DNA of 64,000 bases from Limosilactobacillus reuteri (GTDB lineage: Bacteria; Bacillota; Bacilli; Lactobacillales; Lactobacillaceae): positions 372,001 through 436,000 of the forward strand of contig NZ_CP059275.1 of assembly GCF_013694365.1 (NCBI RefSeq), written 5' to 3'. The notes beneath the pieces are model-generated. The model made no database searches, had not been told where the DNA came from, and saw only the letters and a list, made by a program, of their open reading frames with translations. Of the stretch, positions 15,710-24,709 are shown piece by piece (the first letter of the stretch is position 1; each line of letters opens with the position of its first letter). A program made the translations under genes and the position numbers.

Positions 15710-16258
15710 ATGCTAGCAGGGGAAGCTTTTAACGTTTACGATCCCGAATTAGTTAAAGAGCGTCAATATGCCCGTCAATTAGTTGAGCGATTTAATGCTC
15801 TTGGCGAGATGAACCCGACTGCAAGCAATACTGTGATTCGTCAATTGTTTGGACACGTTGGCGAAAAGTGTGAAGTTCATCCGCAATTCAAATGTGATTA
15901 TGGTTATAACATTTATGTAGATGATGATTTTTTTGCTAATTATGATTGTGTCATGCTTGATGTTAGTCCAATTCGGATTGGGAAGCATTGTTTATTGGGA
16001 CCGCGAGTGCAGATTTATACTGTTAATCATCTCTTGAACCCACGATTACGGCGCAATGGAGCTTACGGCCAAAGTAAGGATGTCACTATTGGGGATAATG
16101 CGTGGATTGGTGGCGGGGCAATTATTTGTCCAGGTGTAACTTTGGGTAATAATGTAATTGTTGGTGCTGGAAGTGTAGTGACAAAGTCGTTTGGTGATAA
16201 TGTTGTTATTGCGGGTAATCCAGCACGGATCATTAAAGAGAATCCATATGTAGAATAA
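15710..16258 (+). CDS. Sugar O-acetyltransferase (hexapeptide-repeat family)
   Basis: A 182-residue left-handed beta-helix acetyltransferase of the maltose/galactoside type. The N-terminal M-L-A-G-E-A-F capping helix, hexapeptide repeats (about 85-170) and His107 in Y-T-V-N-H-L-L, equivalent to the catalytic His of LacA, are all present. It uses acetyl-CoA to acetylate a sugar hydroxyl. Its place in the arabinose cluster suggests action on non-metabolised sugars taken up by the same transporter. That is inference. Confidence 0.85.
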   Translation: MLAGEAFNVYDPELVKERQYARQLVERFNALGEMNPTASNTVIRQLFGHVGEKCEVHPQFKCDYGYNIYVDDDFFANYDCVMLDVSPIRIGKHCLLGPRVQIYTVNHLLNPRLRRNGAYGQSKDVTIGDNAWIGGGAIICPGVTLGNNVIVGAGSVVTKSFGDNVVIAGNPARIIKENPYVE

Positions 16259-17101
16259 ATGAATAATAAGGTAAAACAATTATTACTTGCTGATGGTCAA
16301 TCAATGCCTCAAGAAGGATTTGGCTTATATAAAATTACTGATCAAAGTACGATTACCTCCGCGATAAAGTATGCCTATGATGCTGGCTATCGTCTTTTTG
16401 ATACCGCGCAATTATATAAAAACGAAGCAGAGGTTGGAAACGCCTTACAAGAGCTTGGTTTACCTCGTGAGGACCTTTTTATTACCACAAAAGTATCTGA
16501 ACCTAATCAAGGGTTTAAGCAAACAATTGCCTCTGTTAAAGACTCCCTTCAAAAGTTGAAACTCGATTATGTTAACCTTCTGCTTATTCATTGGCCAATT
16601 GAACGAGCTTTCTTTGACACTTGGGCAGCCCTTGAAGAATTAAAAAAGGAAGGTCTGACCCGTTCAATCGGTGTTAGTAACTATCAAATGATTCACCTTC
16701 AGTATCTTGCTACTCAAGCGCATGAGATACCCGTTATTAATCAAATCGAACGTCATCCTCGCCTAAACCAACAACCATTGCTCCAATACGATAAGGAACA
16801 TGATATTGTTACCCAGGCGTGGAGTCCGCTTGGGCGTGGAACCATCCTCGACAATCCAACCCTCAATAAGATCGCTGCTAACCATCATAAGTCTGCTGCT
16901 CAAGTTGTCCTCCGCTGGCAATTGCAAAGCGGGGTCGCCTTCATTCCGAAGTCAGTTCATGAAGCGCGAATCAAGCAAAATATTAACATCTATGACTTCA
17001 CATTAAGCGACGAGGAAATGACTGCTATTAATAACTTAAATAACTTTACACGCGTAGGTAAAGAACCAGCACTAGTTTACGAATATAACCTTAAATATTA
17101 A
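16259..17101 (+). CDS. Aldo/keto reductase
   Basis: A 280-residue NADPH-dependent reductase of the AKR5 type. The catalytic tetrad is Asp48, Tyr53, Lys78 and His111 (in L-L-I-H-W-P). The C-terminal I-P-K-S-V-H-E-A-R-I motif binds the cofactor phosphate. Its first eight bases, ATGAATAA, are also the last eight bases of araR (18192-18199), with a ribosome-binding site inside araR, so natively this gene very probably follows and overlaps araR. It stands before araR here. Confidence 0.88.
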   Translation: MNNKVKQLLLADGQSMPQEGFGLYKITDQSTITSAIKYAYDAGYRLFDTAQLYKNEAEVGNALQELGLPREDLFITTKVSEPNQGFKQTIASVKDSLQKLKLDYVNLLLIHWPIERAFFDTWAALEELKKEGLTRSIGVSNYQMIHLQYLATQAHEIPVINQIERHPRLNQQPLLQYDKEHDIVTQAWSPLGRGTILDNPTLNKIAANHHKSAAQVVLRWQLQSGVAFIPKSVHEARIKQNINIYDFTLSDEEMTAINNLNNFTRVGKEPALVYEYNLKY

Positions 17102-18199
17102 TTGGAAGTGAAATATGAAACAGTAAAGCAAACTTTACGAAACGAAATTATTGATGGAAAATATAAAATCAATGAAAAACTGCCAACTGAAAGTGCCTTA
17201 ATGAAGCGTTTTAATGTGTCCCGTTATACAATTCGTCGCGCTGTTGGGGACCTTGAAAACGAGCACTATATTTACCGTATTCAAGGTGGTGGGATGTTTG
17301 TTCAAGACTGGCAACGCGATTGGACAAAAAGCGAAAAAAATAAAATCATTGGGGTAATCAGCACTCATATGGCTGACTATATCTTCCCTCCAATCATTTC
17401 CGGAATTGATAGTGTGGTAACAGAACAAGGTTACTCAATGATTGTTGGAAATACGCTTAATGACCATAAACGTGAACGCCAAACAATCTTAAATATGTTG
17501 GATCTTCAAATTGCTGGATTAATTATTGAGCCGACTGAAAGCGCCATGCCTAATCCTAACTTAGACCTTTATCGGCAAGTCCAGAAATATAAAATTCCAA
17601 CAATCCTATTTCACTCTACTTATCCTGGCTTTGATTTTCCTTCTTTACTGACAAAAGACCGGGAAGCAGAGGAGAATTTGGTAAAATACCTCTTTAGCCT
17701 CGGACATACTAATATTTTAGGAGTATTCCAAATAGATGATCAGCAAGGCGTTGACCGCATGACTGGAATGATCAAAGCCTATCAAGATAACAATATCCCC
17801 ACTACTAAATCAAATGTTATTATGTACCAATCAAGCGAAGACTATGAAGATATTATCAAAAAAGTCGACATGATGCTTAATAGTAATAATGATATTACGG
17901 CGATTGCCTGCTATAATGACCGCCTTGCCACAAGAGTTATTAGTCATCTTCAAAAACAGGGAAAACAAGTGCCAACTGATATTTCAGTAATAGGTTTTGA
18001 TAACTATGAAATGGCACAAATTATCTCCCCCAGCCTCACTACAGCTAATCACCCCAAACGTCAACTAGGTGAAGATGCTGGGAAAATGATCTTAAAAATG
18101 ATTGCAGGCGAAGAAGTCACTTCAAAAGTTTATACCCCAACAATAATTAAGGGACAATCGACCACTTCGCTTATTACAAAGGAGAATATCAATGAATAA
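17102..18199 (+). CDS. araR: Arabinose operon repressor, GntR/LacI hybrid
   Basis: A 365-residue regulator with a GntR-type winged helix at about 1-68 (K-L-P-T-E-S-A-L then R-Y-T-I-R-R-A) and a LacI-type sugar-sensing domain at about 80-360 (I-G-V-I-S at its start, V-I-G-F-D-N-Y-E near the end). AraR of Firmicutes has this architecture and releases DNA on binding arabinose. No operator can be identified, because non-coding DNA is missing. The 3' end holds A-A-A-G-G-A-G and ATGAATAA, a native translation start for the aldo/keto reductase. Confidence 0.88.
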   Translation: MEVKYETVKQTLRNEIIDGKYKINEKLPTESALMKRFNVSRYTIRRAVGDLENEHYIYRIQGGGMFVQDWQRDWTKSEKNKIIGVISTHMADYIFPPIISGIDSVVTEQGYSMIVGNTLNDHKRERQTILNMLDLQIAGLIIEPTESAMPNPNLDLYRQVQKYKIPTILFHSTYPGFDFPSLLTKDREAEENLVKYLFSLGHTNILGVFQIDDQQGVDRMTGMIKAYQDNNIPTTKSNVIMYQSSEDYEDIIKKVDMMLNSNNDITAIACYNDRLATRVISHLQKQGKQVPTDISVIGFDNYEMAQIISPSLTTANHPKRQLGEDAGKMILKMIAGEEVTSKVYTPTIIKGQSTTSLITKENINE

Positions 18200-18688
18200 A
18201 TGGCACAAGAATACAAACACATTTTAGTTCCTGTTGACGGTTCTAAAGAAGCTGAATTGGCTTTTAAGAAAGCTGTTGCTGTAGCAAAACGTAATGGTGC
18301 AGACACTGAATTACGTTTACTTCACGTTGTTGACACACGTGCATTCCAAAACATTTCTAGTTTCGATACTTCAATGGTTGAACAAGTTACAGAAACTGCA
18401 AAGAAGACTTTAGACAAGTACATCGACTATGCTAAAGAGCACGGTGTTGAAAATGCTAGTTACTCCATTGAATATGGTGCTCCAAAGACAATTATTGCTC
18501 GGGATATGCCAAAGGAAATGGGTGCTGACCTCATTATGATTGGTGCTACTGGGCTAAACGCTGTTGAACGAATTTTGATCGGTTCTGTTACCGAATTTGT
18601 TACCCGAACAGCAATTTGTGATGTTCTAGTAGTACGGACCGATTTGGATAACAAGCCAATCGAAAATCCAAAGAAGCGTCGGTTCTAA
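18200..18688 (+). CDS. Universal stress protein, UspA family
   Basis: A 162-residue single-domain Usp. The N-terminal strand I-L-V-P-V-D-G-S-K and the C-terminal G-A-T-G-L-N-A-V-E-R-I-L-I-G-S-V-T give the G-2X-G-9X-G-S/T nucleotide loop of ATP-binding Usp proteins. Family members help survival under starvation and stress, with no fixed reaction known. It is not linked to a neighbour. Confidence 0.92.
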   Translation: MAQEYKHILVPVDGSKEAELAFKKAVAVAKRNGADTELRLLHVVDTRAFQNISSFDTSMVEQVTETAKKTLDKYIDYAKEHGVENASYSIEYGAPKTIIARDMPKEMGADLIMIGATGLNAVERILIGSVTEFVTRTAICDVLVVRTDLDNKPIENPKKRRF

Positions 18689-18985
18689 ATGTTGTTACCA
18701 CTTCTAATGACCCTGTTTGGTTTAATTGCTCTTTTTGAAGGAGTCTTTCTCTTAACCCACATCCATAAGCCATTTCTTGTTTTCGATCCTACTAAAAGCA
18801 AATATTTAGCTCCACAATTAAAAAATTGGGGGATTGTGATGACCATCGTCGGTATTCTAAGTATCATTTCTGGATGGACAAACAATACTGGATTCCTAGT
18901 TATTATGGTAATCATTGGCTGTGTCAGCGAAACGTTAATGGCTTTCGCAATTACTGCTGATTTTCGCATAAATCATCGCAAGTAA
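18689..18985 (+). CDS. Small three-helix membrane protein
   Basis: A 98-residue hydrophobic protein with three predicted membrane helices (about 1-22, 48-66 and 70-90) and a polar loop F-D-P-T-K-S-K-Y between the first two. No family is recognised. It could be one of the short membrane proteins that sit beside stress-protein genes in lactobacilli, but this is not shown. Confidence 0.5.
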   Translation: MLLPLLMTLFGLIALFEGVFLLTHIHKPFLVFDPTKSKYLAPQLKNWGIVMTIVGILSIISGWTNNTGFLVIMVIIGCVSETLMAFAITADFRINHRK

Positions 18986-20290
18986 ATGCAACAACCACTT
19001 GCTTATCGAATGCGGCCGCGAACGTTAGATGAAGTGGTCGGTCAACAACACCTTGTCGGACCAGGTAAAATCATCTCACGCATGGTTAAAGCAAAAATGC
19101 TTTCTTCAATGATTCTATACGGCCCTCCCGGAACTGGTAAGACCAGTATTGCCAGTGCGATTGCTGGTTCAACTAAATATGCTTTTCGAAAACTAAATGC
19201 GGCAACTGATACAAAAAAGGATTTACAAATCGTCGCAGAAGAAGCTAAGATGAGCGGAACTGTAATCTTACTACTCGACGAAATCCATCGATTAGATAAA
19301 GTAAAACAAGATTTTCTTCTTCCGCACCTCGAAAACGGACGAATTATCCTCATCGGGGCGACAACAGAAAATCCATATATTAGTATTAATCCCGCCATTC
19401 GCAGTCGGACGCAAATTTTCCCAGTTTACTCACTTTCAACTGATGAAATGAAGACCGCTATCCAGCGTGCATTAGTTGATAAAGAACGCGGTCTGGGTAA
19501 CCTACCATTAGTCCTTGAAGAAAACGCCGAGGACCAACTAGTAGCAGCGACCAATGGTGATCTTCGAAGTGCCTTAAATGGATTGGAACTTGCTGCCAAA
19601 TCAACTGATCCAAGTGAAGATGGGAAAATTCATCTTACGCTACCGATTATTGAAGAAAGCGTCCAGAAAAAGGCGTTATCCGCTGATAAAGATGGCGATG
19701 CTCATTATGATGTCATCTCAGCCTTTCAAAAGTCTATTCGCGGGTCAGATACTGATGCGGCCCTCCACTATCTTGCTCGTTTAATTGAAGCTGGCGATCT
19801 TCCTATTATTGCACGGCGCCTAATGGTCACAGCCTACGAAGATATTGGACTTGCGAATATGCCTGCCGTGCAACGAGCTGTTACGGCAGTTCAAACTGCA
19901 GAACGAGTGGGCTTTCCAGAGGCACGAATTCCCTTAGCAGATGCTGTCATCGAACTATGCCTGTCACCAAAATCCAATTCGGGAATTAATGCAATTGATG
20001 AAGCTCTTGCTCAGGTTCGGCAAGGTGGCTTTGGTGACGTTCCAGCTCACCTTAAAGATGCCCACTATAAAGGAGCTGCTAAGTTAGGCCATGGACTAGA
20101 TTATGATTACCCTCATGACTATCCCCAAGATTGGGTAGCTCAACAATACTTACCTGACCGAATCAAAGATGCTCAATATTACCAGCCAAAAAATAATGGT
20201 CGTTTTGAAGCTAGTTTGGGCCGACAATACTGGCAATTACGAAAGACTCAACAACATACTTTAAGGGGTAAACATCATCCGAGCAAATAA
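18986..20290 (+). CDS. rarA: Replication-associated recombination protein A (AAA+ ATPase)
   Basis: A 434-residue RarA/MgsA of normal length. Walker A is G-P-P-G-T-G-K-T at 46-53 and Walker B L-L-L-D-E-I-H at 95-101; the sensor segment G-A-T-T-E-N-P and an arginine finger region follow. The C-terminal half holds the tetramerisation domain with Y-E-D-I-G-L-A. The protein acts at stalled replication forks. The N-terminus begins directly at the P-L-A-Y-R-M-R-P motif, typical for the family. Confidence 0.95.
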   Translation: MQQPLAYRMRPRTLDEVVGQQHLVGPGKIISRMVKAKMLSSMILYGPPGTGKTSIASAIAGSTKYAFRKLNAATDTKKDLQIVAEEAKMSGTVILLLDEIHRLDKVKQDFLLPHLENGRIILIGATTENPYISINPAIRSRTQIFPVYSLSTDEMKTAIQRALVDKERGLGNLPLVLEENAEDQLVAATNGDLRSALNGLELAAKSTDPSEDGKIHLTLPIIEESVQKKALSADKDGDAHYDVISAFQKSIRGSDTDAALHYLARLIEAGDLPIIARRLMVTAYEDIGLANMPAVQRAVTAVQTAERVGFPEARIPLADAVIELCLSPKSNSGINAIDEALAQVRQGGFGDVPAHLKDAHYKGAAKLGHGLDYDYPHDYPQDWVAQQYLPDRIKDAQYYQPKNNGRFEASLGRQYWQLRKTQQHTLRGKHHPSK

Positions 20291-20779
20291 ATGTCTGAAC
20301 AAGAAAAAAGTGCTGCTCAACAGCGAATTGACAATGCTGTTTACGGTACACCAAAAATCAAGCCCGATGAACAGCGAAAATATCTCGGAACATTCCGTGA
20401 ACGCGTCTGTCTAACAATTAGTGTTCAAGAACTACAGGAACAAGATTGGACAAAGGCATTAACTGCCGAGTTAGATCGTGGAATTGGCAACCTTGTTTTT
20501 ATCAACGGTAACCTCCCTCACGACGAAATTCATCCATACATTCAAACTGCTGCTAAAGATAATGCTCAATTTACATTGAAAACTGATCCAGAATATAAAA
20601 CTGACCCAGACTCATTAGCAGTTGTCGTGGCGGCAAAAACAGCTGTTTACCAATCACCAGTCGACGTCAAAAAACGATATCCTAATCTGGTAAATTCAAA
20701 TAATAGTATGACTGAAAAAAACAATGATCAACATCAAAGTTTTTTCCACCATCTCTTCCATAGAAAGGATCGTGGCTAA
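20291..20779 (+). CDS. YueI-like protein (DUF1694)
   Basis: A 162-residue soluble protein. The sequence Y-G-T-P-K-I-K-P-D-E-Q-R-K-Y-L-G-T-F-R-E-R and the later A-V-V-V-A-A-K-T-A-V are typical of the YueI/DUF1694 family of Firmicutes, whose function is unknown. A His-rich C-terminal tail (H-H-L-F-H) ends the protein. The A-A-A-G-G-A near 20765 in its 3' end could be a native ribosome-binding site for the next gene, so these two may truly be neighbours. Confidence 0.72.
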   Translation: MSEQEKSAAQQRIDNAVYGTPKIKPDEQRKYLGTFRERVCLTISVQELQEQDWTKALTAELDRGIGNLVFINGNLPHDEIHPYIQTAAKDNAQFTLKTDPEYKTDPDSLAVVVAAKTAVYQSPVDVKKRYPNLVNSNNSMTEKNNDQHQSFFHHLFHRKDRG

Positions 20780-21052
20780 ATGTTTAGTGCAGTATTTTGG
20801 GTTTTAGCATTTTGGTTTATTGTCAATCTAGTCTGGACAATTGCGCGCTTTAATAATCGGATGATGTCAAGAACGTTTGCCTGGATAAATGTAGTGGCAG
20901 TAGTAATTGGTTTTTGGACGTTTTACGCTGCCAGCAATGGCGGGGGCGGAATTGCTCCTTGGTTTCGGTTGATGAATTGGACTAACATTGTCCTTGCGAT
21001 TTTTCAATTTTATAATGGATACCGCCCACATCAATATAGTAAAAAATCATAG
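20780..21052 (+). CDS. Small membrane protein, 90 residues
   Basis: Three hydrophobic stretches (about 4-22, 33-51 and 62-80) separated by short loops, including G-G-G-G-I-A. A ribosome-binding-like A-A-A-G-G-A is found about 8 bases before its ATG, within the previous gene, suggesting that this pair is natively adjacent. No family recognised. Confidence 0.5.
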   Translation: MFSAVFWVLAFWFIVNLVWTIARFNNRMMSRTFAWINVVAVVIGFWTFYAASNGGGGIAPWFRLMNWTNIVLAIFQFYNGYRPHQYSKKS

Positions 21053-21460
21053 ATGGCATTTAACAAGAGTTTAGCAGGTTACTTTGACGATGTACAACAC
21101 ATTGGGATTCCAACCGATGATATGGCAAAAACAATTGCTTTTTGGGAAAAGCTTGGTTTCAAGAAGCTTGGTGAATTTGATACTGATGACCAGGGAAATG
21201 AAGTTGTTTTCATGCAATATGGTCACCTCACTTTAGAAATCTGGACTGGCGACGGTGCCGTTCACGAAACGGGTGCTATTAACCACATTTCCCTTAATAC
21301 TAGTGATGCTGACGCGGCTTTCAAGGCTGCTAAGGCTGAAGGTTTCAACCTAAAGGACGATGAAGTTCAACACCTTGACTTCTGGGATAAGGGAATTAAG
21401 TTCTTCAACATTGAAGGTCCTAACAGTGAAACAATCGAATTTTGTGAAATTGTAAAATAA
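21053..21460 (+). CDS. VOC-family (glyoxalase-like) protein
   Basis: A 135-residue protein with two beta-alpha-beta-beta-beta repeats (about 10-65 and 72-132). Potential metal positions are His17 in V-Q-H-I-G, Glu62 in L-T-L-E-I, His77 in I-N-H-I and a Glu in T-I-E-F-C-E near the C-terminus, the pattern of glyoxalase I and related enzymes. The reaction cannot be fixed; lactoylglutathione lyase-like detoxification is only one option, since lactobacilli often lack much glutathione. Confidence 0.8.
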   Translation: MAFNKSLAGYFDDVQHIGIPTDDMAKTIAFWEKLGFKKLGEFDTDDQGNEVVFMQYGHLTLEIWTGDGAVHETGAINHISLNTSDADAAFKAAKAEGFNLKDDEVQHLDFWDKGIKFFNIEGPNSETIEFCEIVK

Positions 21461-22204
21461 ATGGAACAAGAAAAAGTTCCAGTACAAGGTCAAGTTGCCG
21501 AGCGAACAATTTCATTAACTGCTAGTTGGGCATACTTTGCACTGTCAATTGTTATTAACTCAATGGGGAACGTCCTAACACTTGTTACAAGTTCACACGT
21601 CCACCCACAATTTCTTGGCTCCGCTTATTGGACAGCCGCAGAAAACAACCTAGGGATTGCCGTTTTAGGGAACAATTCAATGACCCTTTTCTGGGCTTTC
21701 ATGGTCTTAGGGATGTTAACTTCTGTCCTCAACGCAATTTTGATGCATAAGTGGGACTGGCGACGAATTGGTGGTAATTTTATTTTCATGTTGCCATTTT
21801 CTATTTTTATCCAGTGGTTCTCTGACATCTTTAACCGAATTATGCCGGACGCTACTACCTTACCGATGATTATCCTATATGTTTTCATTAACTTCTTAGG
21901 GGTTGCTTTCATCGGAACCGCCATTTCAATTTATCAGCGTGTCAACCTCGTGTTACACCCCGCTGATGACCTTTTCCAAATTATTCGTTTCCGTTATTGC
22001 CATGGTAACGCAACAATTGCGATGTGGTTATCATACATTCCGCCAACAATTATGGCAATTATCGCTGCATTCATGCAAGGCGGTATTTACAACTTTGGAT
22101 TAGGAACATTATTTGCCCTTGCCTTCCAAGGTGCAATTACTGGTTGGGCAGACCGTTATATCTTCCCTAAATTAAAGCACCAGGCACTTGATATTGGTAA
22201 TTAA
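21461..22204 (+). CDS. Membrane protein, possibly YczE/YitT-like
   Basis: A 247-residue protein with five or six membrane helices. The segment H-P-A-D-D-L-F-Q-I-I-R-F after a hydrophobic stretch recalls the G-P/D-D/N-L pattern of YczE-like membrane proteins, a poorly understood family. The first 20 residues are polar and cytoplasmic. The family assignment is weak and the substrate, if any, is unknown. Confidence 0.5.
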   Translation: MEQEKVPVQGQVAERTISLTASWAYFALSIVINSMGNVLTLVTSSHVHPQFLGSAYWTAAENNLGIAVLGNNSMTLFWAFMVLGMLTSVLNAILMHKWDWRRIGGNFIFMLPFSIFIQWFSDIFNRIMPDATTLPMIILYVFINFLGVAFIGTAISIYQRVNLVLHPADDLFQIIRFRYCHGNATIAMWLSYIPPTIMAIIAAFMQGGIYNFGLGTLFALAFQGAITGWADRYIFPKLKHQALDIGN

Positions 22205-22954
22205 GTGAAAATAATCATTTCTCCAGCACGAACAATGCAAGTTGATACTGACTCCTTACTTTACAAAGATTTGCCGGAATTTCTTCAACAGACAAAAGAC
22301 ATTTTGGGGTGGATGAGGAGTTTATCTTATGATGAGTTACACAAAGTATGGGGAAATTGCAGCTCGCGTTTAGCGATGAAAAATTATCAATGGCTCCAAC
22401 AAATGGATCTTCAACGAAAGCTGACGCCAGCGATTATTGCCTTTACTGGTTTGCAATATCAATATATGGCGCCAAGTGTTTTTTCGGAGGATGGGCTGAA
22501 ATACGTTCAAGACAATTTACGGATATTATCAGGATTTTATGGTATTTTACGGCCGTTTGATGGAATAATACCTTACCGCTTAGGGATGGGTGACATGGCG
22601 CCAGTGAATGGATATAAGAATCTTTATGACTTTTGGGGAGAACAACTTTATCATGAACTCTATAAAAATGATGATTTAGTAATTAGCTTAGCCTCGGTCG
22701 AATACGAAAAGGCAATTACTCCTTATCTACAAACGCACGATCGATTTATCAAATGTATTTTTGGGGAAGAAATAGATGGAAAGATAAAACAAAAAGCAAC
22801 ATTAGCTAAAATGGCTCGTGGGAACATGGTGCGATATTTAGCAGAAAACCAAATTCAAACAATTGAAGGCGTCAAGCAGTTTAATATCGGCGGTTACCAT
22901 TTTCGGGAAGATCTGTCTACTGATGAAAAATTAGTTTTCGAACTGGTAAAGTAA
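22205..22954 (+). CDS. yaaA: Peroxide stress protein YaaA
   Basis: A 249-residue protein starting at GTG with K-I-I-I-S-P-A-R-T-M, the conserved YaaA opening. Further conserved blocks are F-T-G-L-Q-Y near 81, L-S-G-F-Y-G-I-L-R-P near 109 and Y-R-L-G-M near 124, and A-K-M-A-R-G-N-M near 203. In E. coli YaaA lowers free iron during peroxide stress and binds DNA. Full family length. Confidence 0.92.
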   Translation: MKIIISPARTMQVDTDSLLYKDLPEFLQQTKDILGWMRSLSYDELHKVWGNCSSRLAMKNYQWLQQMDLQRKLTPAIIAFTGLQYQYMAPSVFSEDGLKYVQDNLRILSGFYGILRPFDGIIPYRLGMGDMAPVNGYKNLYDFWGEQLYHELYKNDDLVISLASVEYEKAITPYLQTHDRFIKCIFGEEIDGKIKQKATLAKMARGNMVRYLAENQIQTIEGVKQFNIGGYHFREDLSTDEKLVFELVK

Positions 22955-23857
22955 ATGGTAGGCGATTCTTTAAATAAGACAGGTGCCAATTTATTAATCA
23001 AGGCCTTGCAAGAGAATAATATTAACCGGATGTATGAAATAGTTGGAATCCCGGTAACCGATTTAGCGTGGCTCGCTGAATTACGCGGAATGAAATATTA
23101 TGGTTTTCACCGTAAAGATTCAGCAGTTAATGCCGCCGCGGCAACTGGTTACTTAACGCAAAAAACTGGCGTTGCATTAACTGTTTCAGCACCCGGTTTT
23201 TTGAATGGATTAACAGCTTTAGCTCAAGCTACTAAGAATTGTTTTCCGTTGATTATGATTTCAGGTTCGTCTGAACGCCATATTATTGACTTATCACAGG
23301 GCGATTATGAAGGTCTTGACCAATATAATGCGGCAAAACCCTTCTGCCAAAAAGCTTATCGGGTTGATCGAGCAGAAGATATGGGATTAGCTGTTGCAAG
23401 AGCAATTCGGACAGCAGTTTCAGGCCGCCCTGGTGGTGTTTATCTTGATATTCCAGCTGACACAATTGTTCAAGAAGATACTGCTGATCAATCTAATTTT
23501 GGGGTTTATAAGTTAGTTGATCCTGCCCCTAAACAGGTACCTAATGATGAAGCAATATCACGAGCGGTTGATTTAATCAAGAATGCCAAAAAGCCCCTTA
23601 TTATTTTAGGAAAAGGAGCTGCCTATGATCAGACCGAAAAACAAGTGCAACAATTAGTAGCTGAAACGAATATTCCATTTTTGCCAATGTCGATGGCAAA
23701 AGGGTTAATTCCAGATGATAGTCCTCATTCTGCTGCAGCGGCTCGTTCTCTTTCACTACGAAATGCCGATGTAGTAATTGTGATTGGTGCCCGTTTAAAC
23801 TGGATGCTTTCATATGGGGATGCCCCACAATTTAACCCGCATGCAAAATTTGTTTAG
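22955..23857 (+). pseudogene. oxc: Oxalyl-CoA decarboxylase, fragment 1 (N-terminal)
   Basis: These 300 residues are the N-terminal ThDP-binding domain and most of the central domain of oxalyl-CoA decarboxylase, which turns oxalyl-CoA into formyl-CoA and CO2. Y-E-I-V-G-I-P-V-T-D near residue 25 contains the ThDP-activating Glu. The frame ends in TAG at 23855-23857 within P-H-A-K-F-V, where the family continues with Gln-Leu-Asp, so a CAG-to-TAG nonsense change is likely. Three further pieces follow in order. Confidence 0.85.
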
Positions 23858-24070
23858 TTGGTTCCGGCACTGTTGGCAACTGGATATCAAGCGCCCGCAG
23901 CATGGTTAGAGCAAATTGCGCAAGATACTGAGAAAAATGACAAAAGGTTTGCGCAACGAATTGCTAATGGTAAAGTAGCACAAAAATTTGGCTATTATGG
24001 AGCGATTGCGCCTATTACTGAATACTTCCAACAACACCCAGACACCTATCTAGTCAGTGAGGGGGGCTAA
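23858..24070 (+). pseudogene. oxc: Oxalyl-CoA decarboxylase, fragment 2
   Basis: A 70-residue piece from a TTG start, covering the linker and start of the C-terminal ThDP domain (K-F-G-Y-Y-G-A-I-A, then T-Y-L-V-S-E-G). It ends G-G-stop after a G6 run at 24061-24066; with five G the frame would continue as E-G-A-N, which fits the family. The lesion is a single-base homopolymer change, either real or a sequencing error. Confidence 0.75.
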
Positions 24071-24244
24071 ATGATTGGAATGCAGCTCCCCCGTCATCGG
24101 CTCGATACGGGAACTTGGGGCGTCATGGGTGTTGGCCTTGGTTATGCAATTGCTGCGGTGGTTGAAACAGGAAAACATGTTGTTGTGCTTGATGGCGATA
24201 GTGCATTTGGTTTTGATGGGATGGAGATTGAAACGATTTGTTGA
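24071..24244 (+). pseudogene. oxc: Oxalyl-CoA decarboxylase, fragment 3
   Basis: A 57-codon piece starting M-I-G-M-Q-L-P-R-H and holding the ThDP/Mg segment [13 protein letters not shown]. It ends E-T-I-C-TGA; the family continues with Arg, so CGA-to-TGA is the likely change. It is too short to be a protein on its own and reads in series with the other oxc fragments. Confidence 0.75.
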
Positions 24245-24460
24245 ATGGCTAAGGCCTTTGGTGGCGATAATTATTTTGTAAGTAATTACGATGAGATGAA
24301 AAATGTCTTTGCAAGAGCTGTTGACTCGGAACGCCCAAATATTATTAATGTTCAAATTGCACCATCGATGGGAAAAGAATCTGGCCTTATTGGGAATCTA
24401 AATCCAAAGCTTAATTTACAACCACTTGAAGAAAATGAGAGGAGCCATCATAATGACTGA
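24245..24460 (+). pseudogene. oxc: Oxalyl-CoA decarboxylase, fragment 4 (C-terminal)
   Basis: A 71-residue C-terminal piece, A-F-G-G-D-N-Y-F-V then P-N-I-I-N-V-Q-I-A-P-S and the G-N-L-N-P-K-L family ending. About 40 residues expected between this and fragment 3 are missing. The last bases contain G-A-G-A-G-G-A-G (24437-24444) and ATGACTGA (24453-24460): a native ribosome-binding site and start overlapping the oxc stop, presumably for frc, whose true 5' end is not in the window. Confidence 0.75.
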
Positions 24461-24709
24461 GTGATTAAAATTGAACGGACTAATACCGGAGACCCAACTC
24501 GTAATGAGCTGCTTGATATTAAAGATTCATGGAGCCTTTATTATTTACAATTAAACGCAAATAAAAAATCATTAACTCTTGATATTAAAACCCCAGAAGG
24601 TCAAAAAATAATGTATGACTTACTCAAGAAGGCTGATGTCTTTGTGGAGAATATCAAGCCTGGTGCGGCGACTAGGGCAGGTTTTGGCTGGGAAAAGTAC
24701 ACGAATTAA
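24461..24709 (+). pseudogene. frc: Formyl-CoA:oxalate CoA-transferase, fragment 1
   Basis: An 82-residue piece from a GTG start (V-I-K-I-E-R, N-T-G-D-P-T-R). It is the early part of a class III CoA-transferase, with L-Q-L-N-A-N-K-K-S-L-T-L-D and V-F-V-E-N-I-K-P-G-A. About 40 N-terminal residues are missing. The frame ends E-K-Y-T-N-stop near 24700; one extra C would give E-K-Y-H-E-L, fitting the family. The enzyme moves CoA from formyl-CoA to oxalate, feeding oxalyl-CoA decarboxylase. Confidence 0.8.
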
